A stretch of 64,000 nucleotides of DNA, taken from Cristatella mucedo (lineage: Eukaryota > Bryozoa > Phylactolaemata > Cristatellidae). The notes beneath the pieces are model-generated. The model did no database searches. It saw only the letters and a program-made list of their open reading frames with translations, and was not told the DNA's origin. The DNA is taken from positions 2,641,501-2,705,500 of the forward strand of contig WPIO01000023.1 in the NCBI GenBank assembly GCA_009760855.2. Direction: 5' to 3'. A program made the position numbers and the translations under genes. This document shows, in pieces, positions 50,237-59,200 of the stretch. The stretch's first letter is position 1. Each line of letters starts with the position of its first letter.

Positions 50237-53200
50237 ACAAAATACACTAGCTGAAGTTCGCATAACTGACTGAGTTTGCATAACTGACTCCTTCGACAAA
50301 CCCTTTCCTTTCATTGGCAGCTTGCCAGGCCTGTACTTGCTTTTAAAAGAAACCTCTCTTCCGAAACTTTCTGTTCAGCTCTGCGCCACCACCCCAGCGA
50401 TTGCTCATGGAGCCCATACCTCGGTCGTGCACGAGGCACAATGCACGTTCAAAACACGTATAGTTCAAAACACGTATAGTTCAAAACACGTATAGCACTA
50501 GGCGCTGGTCTTAGCGCAGCAGTAACTTGCTTGCACTTCACGCCCTAGTTCGTGGGCTCGAGTAAATGCAGCGAGCAATTTACACTTGCCTGCCGAGAGA
50601 GGCCATGAATGCAGTAAAGTCTCTTATACCACTGCAGAAATGAGGCAGTCGAATCGGCCGATCTGCACTTTTAACTTTTGTTTGTTCTACCACGAATCCC
50701 TAGGCTGGTGAAAAAAGCTAGCAAGCGCACGTCCCGCGAGCCCATGTGCCAGGAACTCAATTGCTGTTACCTGCCTTCCTCCAGATTGTGACGAGGTGTA
50801 CCGGAGTGGCCGCACTACGAGCGACGTGTACTACATCAAGCCACTTCACTCGGCTCGTCTCATACCCGTCTGGTGCGACATGGACACGTGGCCCGGCGGT
50901 TGGCTTGTCCTCCAGAGACGCAGGGAGGGCACACAGGCGTTCAATCACAACTGGAACGGCTACAGGCACGGATTCGGTGAGTGGAAATGGCTGAAAGTAC
51001 AGCGATTGTCTCTAAAAAGGGACTAGAGACGGATCGAGCGTGTGGCATGCACGCTCGACAGGCGACCTCCTGAAGGCTGCTTCTGTTGAACCTCACCAAT
51101 CGAGCTGCCCTGGGAACGCCCGCACGTGACCGTGCTCGCACGGAACGAACGGTCGACTGCCGCCACGACACCACCTTCGGTCTTTAGTTGAAACCGGCGA
51201 ATTTCTCACGACACTCCACCCCAGCACAGCTCTAATGCCCATCGCCCGTTGAGTCCTCAAATTTTCTGGACATTGCAGCCTCGGCTCTTTCGAAAACTGA
51301 CGGCCGTTGTTGCGTTGAAGGAAACGTGAGCAGCGATTTTTGGCTCGGGAACGACAACATCTTCCTGCTCAGCAATCAAGCAGAATACATGTTGCGTGTG
51401 GATATGTGGGACTTCTTCGACAGCAGAGTGTTTGCCGAGTATCGCACGTTCAAGGTGGACGGCGAACGCGATCAGTACAAGCTCAGCATCGGGAACCACA
51501 GTGGTGAGCATGGTGCACTGTTGCCCCCCCCCCTGCCAGTACGGCACAGTCAATGTTTGCTGACCCTACCCGGTGGGGGTCCAATACTCAAGCAGCGCTG
51601 TCCGATTACCATTTGCGTGCTGATATCTGGTATATGAGGCTTGGTCAGGTGATAGGGGCATGAAAGCATTGACGACACTGGCACGCACTTGTGTTTTGCT
51701 GGCGCCAGGGAAGAGGCTAGCTGCTTAGTACAGCAATGAACTTGCCAGACGTAATATTGAGAGAAAAAAGGTATTGCAAGCTGTGTTTACACGGCATACA
51801 CACGAAACCTTCCCAAGGGCAGATGATGGCAATGCAGGGACAGCCAGCACGGCACCGTGCCGTCCAGCAGGTAGCAGCATCAAGCCGTAATTGGGCACTA
51901 AGAAAATAGGAGGAGGCTGTGCATGAGTATGGCCTCGACCTATTTTGTTCGCACCGTGAGGCAGAAAACGCTTGAAGTCAGGCGGTCAGTTTCCTCTTTC
52001 ATAGGGGCTCTGTCAAAAGTGGCCTAATACCAACGAGAAGAAAGAAAATGGCATGCCTTTGTATGACCGGGAATGCTACCATCAACAACAACAAAGCATG
52101 CCAACGACAGACGAAAGGGGGGCCAGCTAACGCAGCCGACCGCTCCAGCCTTTCATGCGATCAGCTCATCTGGCAAGGTCGCCGTAAGAGCGAGGTCCCT
52201 TCTCTACCACACATAAAAATCTATGTTATTTGCATAGCACCAAAGGAGAAATTAATCTCTACCGAGGCGCTTTAGATATGCTGTAGGGCTCGAGCTCACG
52301 ATCTTGGTAGCTAAAGGCTTTAGAGATTCTTAAACCTTACTCCTGAGCCAAACCACGACATCCCAAAGAGCTGCTATCAGAGGAGATCTAATAATTTTGG
52401 CTCCGGGTTCAAAGCAGAAAGACGCAGAAAAAGGAACATACGCAAGGCTTGCATGCCATTCACAATACAGCAAGAATAACATTTAAGTGAAATCTGCCTA
52501 TCAAGAATAGATTGATTACTCTTAGCAGTCACCGCAGAAAGTAATAGAAACATGTGTGCAGTTTGGAGCATGTGGTAGGCATGGGTATACATCAGCAGTT
52601 TACCATAGCAACTGCATCCGCTTAACATACCTCACAACCATTACAAATGCATAAATTCGGCAGCTGGTTAAGTCAGCTGTGAATGGCATAAATGCCAAAT
52701 AACATAACTTCTGAGCATCCTTATTTCTTGCAGATTTGCATAATTGTGGACAAGGAGATAAGAAATCATAGCCAGCATAAAAAGATAGATTTAAAAATGT
52801 TTGCATAAGGGAAAGCATGCACACAGTTAAGTGGGTAGAGAAACCCAGCTGCCAGCTTAATTCGAACAGGATATCAGCATGCGGAATCCCCAATGATACG
52901 CTAATAAATCACATTTTTCCTTAACATGATAATGCTAACCCCCCCCCGAGGAAAATCAAGTAACACAGTGCAAGAGCGTATAGCATCCTAAGGAACTAAA
53001 TATCTTTCTAGGCAGTTTGCATATGCTATACAGGAAGCATATAAATTGGTTCGTCATAACACATATAGCAGTAGCATGCCCAAGCACACAAACAACAACT
53101 CATACGGATCCTAGCAAATGCTGTGAGGAACAGGTGGGAGTTGGACTTATTTTTAAATGTCATCAAGTCAGGGGATGCTGTGATGTCAGTCGGGAGAGAG

Positions 53201-56200
53201 CTCTAGGCTTTGGGAGCATACAAACTAAAGACACGATCTCTAATGGACTAGTGCCACTCATGTCGGACTCAAAGGTGACAGCACCGAGATCTCAACAGTC
53301 ACATGGCTCTCGTTCATATGCATCGCTTGGGACAGTACTGTGAGGAAGCAAGAAACATCGGGCAAACACGTTTTTGGTGCACAGGGCTAAATGCAAAGAT
53401 AAAATATAATCCCGGAAAAGGGTCAGGGGGTTACAGATCGGCCAGCCTGCAGGCACCAAGCAGCAGATCAACTTGCCCTAAATAGCTCACAAAAAGGAGG
53501 AGGTGGCGGTGGCATTTTAGCCGGAACTGCATTAAGGCACGTATTGGCCCCTCTGCGGCCATGCCGGTAGCCTTTGCGCTTTGAGGCCGCTGGCTGCGAT
53601 GTCTACAGTGTGAGAGCAAGCACATACAAGCAAATGCTTGCATTTCACCGCCAGGCACCGCCAAGGACGGCCTGCAGAAGCACGACGGTGTCAAGTTCAG
53701 CACGCCGGATCGCGACAACGACCTTTGGTCGGACTACCATTGCGCGCTCGACTGGAACGCCGGATGGTGGTTCACTAACTGCTGGCACGTCCTCCTCAAT
53801 GGCGGCCATGGCAGCGAGCCTCGGCCAAAGTTTAAGGGCATTTGCTGGATCGACTGGAAGGACGAGCAGCTGAAAGCGACCGAGATGAAAATACGACCAG
53901 TGTTCCACCTTGGTCCTGCAGCCAGCCCTACTGCTGCCTCAGCACAGGCTCTCACGTGATGCCACAACGAGCTTGGGCTGTGGAGATGGGAGCGTGCTAA
54001 CGCCACGGCAACTGCTGTCACGCTTACTTGACAGTGCTCTCGGCAGTGTGCTTCGTCATGCCTTGCTGGCAGCTAGGTCGGCAAGCACAGGGGGGGGGGC
54101 AGCGGCCACACTTGGCATGCCTAGTCATCCCAAGAAAGGGGGAGCTGTTGTGCCCATAAAGAACACCAAACGCAGCGGCAAGGGCGTGCATGCAGCGACT
54201 ACCTGCTGCTAACGTCGGCAGCCAAGTCGTGATCGTTCGTCACAAGGATGACGAGCTGCTTGTCGAGTGTCGTGAGTTCGTGAAACCCGGAAGGCCTGAC
54301 AGGCTGCACCAGGCTGAATCTCTCCTGGTTCACCCAGCGCTCTAGAGCATCTGCGATGGCGCTTTGCTCCTCCACACCTGTAGTGCACACGAGCGGCTGC
54401 ACATGCAAACCAGCCACCCAGCTGACGTGCGTAGGCACTAGCGCAGTCACTCAGCGCGACAGTACCGTTGCTGTTGAAGATGTATTGCTGCCTGTCTTTG
54501 AACACGATTATAGATGGCACATGCTCCAAAAGTAAATCCTACAATATGTCATACCCACGCCTTTTATTGAACCAGCTAACAAGCACTAAAAATGAATAGA
54601 ACTGTTACTATCCACACTGGTCATCCGTGAATGATCTATAAAAAAGTGCAACCTGCAAGTGCCAGTACGTCAAAAAACCACGCTCAAGATATTATTGAGC
54701 CCTCCTTGACAGGACAGTATCAGTTTTTCTCCTTTGTGTGATGTCAACATAGAAACACGCGACTGGCAGAAGCCCAGGCCATCTTCAGAAGATACCAGCT
54801 GTGTGTATATATATATATATATATAATCAAAGATAAGTGAAGCATCCTCAAAACACATAACTAGCAGCACTCTACCAGCCTTGCCTACCACAGATACACA
54901 TCGAGTTGGCGATTCTGTTGCTTACCTCCTCAAGCATAAGCAACTGAAAATCGACAGGTGCCGAGTGATAGTACTCCCTCACTTGTGAAATATGCTTGCC
55001 ATTTCTATGCCTAAGTCATCACTGGGGCATCGTAAATCTAATGACCTTACATCCACTTCGGGTTGGAAGTTCGGGGACCATACAGTACTTTACAGTGGCC
55101 CTCCTTAATGCGACAGCTACTGCCACGCACACTCGATCCCTCTGGTCGATCCACCGTGTGACTAGCACAAACGACAGATCTCCTTATGTGCAACCTGCTA
55201 CAATCCTGCTAAAAGGCTAGTGCATCAGGACATGACATGAATTTCCAAAAACTGGCAGCCGAGGCTTAGCAAGGCTAGATATTGTGTACAGTGTAAGCTA
55301 AGTATAAATATGAGTGAATCTCAAGCCATACTGAAATAGTTCCGAATACCCAACAGGGACATCTCTATGCTGCACAGAAAGAAGGCTATGCCATGAAGTT
55401 TACAGAAGATAAATCCGTGACTTCCGGCACCAGAGGCTGAAGTCCCAATAACTGGGACACCTCGACAGATGAGTGCCTACTACTCCCATTCCTGTTTCGA
55501 CAGCATGTGGCCACATTTGTGTCTGCAAACAGAAGCTGGCCGTTAGTTATTGATTCAGAACGTTTCCATCAAAGCGGCTGACCCTAAACACCTGACAAAC
55601 AAGGTTACATTGTATAGAAACATCTGTGCATAAACCAGAGCGTCCACTCATACCCAGATCTCAGGCTCAGGAAGTATTAGCTGTCATCTTTTCCCGGCGT
55701 TGCCTGCCACTCATTTTCCGTATGCTCCCGGATGCCAGGCCACTGACGATGGTAACTCAACTAGAGAGCCTTTCGTAATGAATGGCTCCTTTAGCAAGTG
55801 GCATTCTGTAGTCATTCAGCACAGGCAGACTCAGAGCACATATGCACGTAAAATCTAGTATCACCCAACTTCAGAAGCACAATATTGGAAGTCCGACATG
55901 AGCTCTCACAACAATAGAGTTAATAGAGGACCCCGCCAGCTTCAAAGTAGCTGGGAGACACAGTAAAAAAAAGTATGCAACCAGGCAAACAATGTCTGCC
56001 CTTGCCTAGGCTGGCCACCATGGTCCTAGTTTCTCTATAGGTTCTAATGATACCAATATAAGATTGCCATTCCATTGCTATAAAGTCGCAAATGCAGGCC
56101 ATGCACCACCATTGGAGACAAGCAATCAGGGACCAATAGTTCGTTTGCTTTCGGCCAGTCCGACTCGTTAAGGACCGATTGCATGCTAACTCTGACAATA

Positions 56201-59200
56201 ACTTCAAAACTAGCCCACTGATAAATTTACTCAGGTTCAAACACATATAGATACAAAAATATAGATAAAACACATATATAGATAAAAAAAGGTCATTTTT
56301 AAGTTATGAGTAGTCAGTTGCACTCTATGGCCAATGGCGGAAAGATATGGGCGTTCTCTCATTCAGGATTATGCAGCTATAGGTTAAGGACATGGACTAG
56401 CAATTAAGTATGGGAGTTATTGACTTGTTGTGCTCTGCTATGATTGGTCGCCATAACTGCAGGCATTGACATGGCTCCTTAGACTCGTTAGATGATTTAA
56501 GTTCTACGAGTATTTGTGATGTATCTGGAGGGAATAGCATCGTTAAGGCAAGAACCTACGTTCAGGATAGGCTGTACTCATTACAACGATAGTACACACA
56601 AGATCTGGACTGACTGCCATCTGCCGACAGTGCATACAAACAGTTGCAGTGATCTAGATCATTTTTCAAGTTCCTTGATCAGCAAGATTGACACTATCAG
56701 AGGGTACATCTCACTGTAAAATCCGCGTCGGTCGAGCTATTCTCAATACGTAGCCTTCTCTACCTTAATGTCCGGACTCAAGCCAATCTCGAAGTCCATA
56801 TCCCACTCTTAGAAGTCTGCCAGCCCCATAGGCATCCATATCTACTGTCCTACGTGGCTAGATTTGCCACTGCCTACCATACCTATTACGAAAGACATAC
56901 CTTAACCTCGGGTTTTGTCATTAAATCTTTCAAAGAGGCTGCTGCTAGGCCACTCACTAAAAATTCATCAACACTATACCAGAAAAAACTACACAATAAT
57001 TTTAGTTCAGTCTCCTTACTGCCATTCCCATCAAAGACAAAGGACTGAGTAGTGGCAAACCAGTTAAACTCATATATATTAAACATCAGACCGAGCAAGA
57101 ATTTCTTGACACGACTGAGCTAATCTCTATTCGTGCATTACTACGATTCACACAGTTTTCTTTCTTCAGTACTGATTACTATGCAGCGCCGAGCAAGGTC
57201 AGAACATCTAGACATGTGCTTCCCTGTGTATACTCTTCACACGGTTGAAGCAAATACCATGACAAACAGGTGGGCTTTAGTTTTGATTTAAATGTCGTCG
57301 TCATGGCCTGTGATGTCAGGCTTAGGAACCAAAGGCAGGGTCTAAAAAATAATTTGGCTTGATTAGATGCATGACGGACGCCAATTTTTATGGAGAGGCT
57401 ATTTTGTTTCCAAGTGACATTAAGTTTGCTCAAACTAGCAAGGTCGCATTGTCGACCAATTTAAATAGGCTAGTTGCAATTCATGTGCAAATGTCCATGA
57501 TCTATGCTGCAAAGGCGTTGGGAGACTCTAGAGTGCTAGACGGCAGGGTAGGATCCCAGAACATGTAGAAATGAAAGCCCTGATTGTGCTCGGCAATTAC
57601 ATTGGACAGAGGAAGAGTACACAATTGTGTGAAAAGAAGTGGACCTAGAACAGATCACTAGGGGGTACCGATACTGAAAAAGCTCACGAAATAATTGGTA
57701 GCCAAAGATGACTATTATTTTAAATATCCAACTAAGAAAGAACCTAAAACACTGCAGCCTAATGCCAGCAGTGATACTCACCTGAGCCGATCGACACTCA
57801 AGAAGGACTTAGTGTTAAATGCTGCCGATCGAGAGACTGAGCAGGCCAAATAGAGAGACAGCTAGAAAAATAGACAGACAGACACTATGCATCACAAAAG
57901 CAGGATTTGAAATCTTGGTTCATTCTCAGTGTAGAAATTTTCATGTACGATTGGCCCAGGGGCAAGGTACTTACCTTTAACGACCAGGGTTGGGGCTCGA
58001 ACTCTGCAGCATATGTAAAGCACCTGAGGTTGAGACTAAGTTCTCTTATGGCACTATACAAATGTAGTATATATATATACATATAAAATATTCATTTGTA
58101 TAGCGCCATAAGAGAATTTAAGCAAGCATCACCTTTATTTAAAGTAGACGCCGACGTAGGCAGAAGGCTGATGGCTTGGCTGCTGACCTTGACTCCGGTG
58201 AGCCCTTCCACAAACCCTCCACCTTTGATGCTGCAAGGACCAGGAGACTGGCTGCTGAATTCACTAATTAATATAATCGGTGCAATAATACCACTTAAAA
58301 GCATTGGTCAAATAAATATCATAGCACTCATGCAATGCTATAACTGCTTTTCAAAAGTCTTCCATGCAAGTACACTCTGGTGTGGGATGAATACAGTTTG
58401 GTTGGTAACATAGGGGCATGGTGACTTCCTGTCATGAAAAGACCAGGCCAGCTTATAAGACTAAAAACTGAGGCCATGCATAGTATAGTCTCATAAGTGG
58501 TCTGCCGATAGTACAGGCTGCCCAACCGGACTACCAACACCTTATTGTTAACTGGTGCAAACCAACTATGATGGATGCAACAAATGCGCATGTGTACCTA
58601 TAAGGCGAATGTCTTCTACTTCCCTCTTTTCAAGTTGTAGTAGGCCAGGCCGCTTTATTGAGTACCTGGAGTTCCAACTAATTAGCTGATGCTAATATTC
58701 GTCCAGCCAGCTGCAACGACCTCATTTTCGGTTTCCTGTCAGGCAGCCGGGTGCTGCTCTCAACAAAAGGCTTAATTAGAACGTTCGAGGCAGCCTGGCT
58801 TCATAAAATCGTTAGCACCGTAAGTAGAAACCTTCAAAGAACTATGGGTGCTCGAGCTCTGTAGCCAGTGGACACTCGCTATCTCACTATCTCGCTAGCT
58901 CTCGGACGGCACGGACGAAAGGGTTTCACGAACAAAAGCCCAATTAAGCACTAACGTGACAGTCTGACCGAAGGCGGCCGTGTCGTGAGCTCACTTAAGA
59001 CGCGGCCGAAAGCAATCGATACACTGCCGTGCCTGCTTATCCGGCGCAACGATGCGTATGCTCCTGCCACATTTCAGCATCGCAGGCGCTGGCTCTGGTT
59101 CTAGCAAATTTGCATGCTGCTGTCGTGTCCTTTGGCGATGGCAGCAGCTGCCCCGGTCGGAACAGCAGCTATCTGCATGCCTCACAGACCAAACAGAGCA

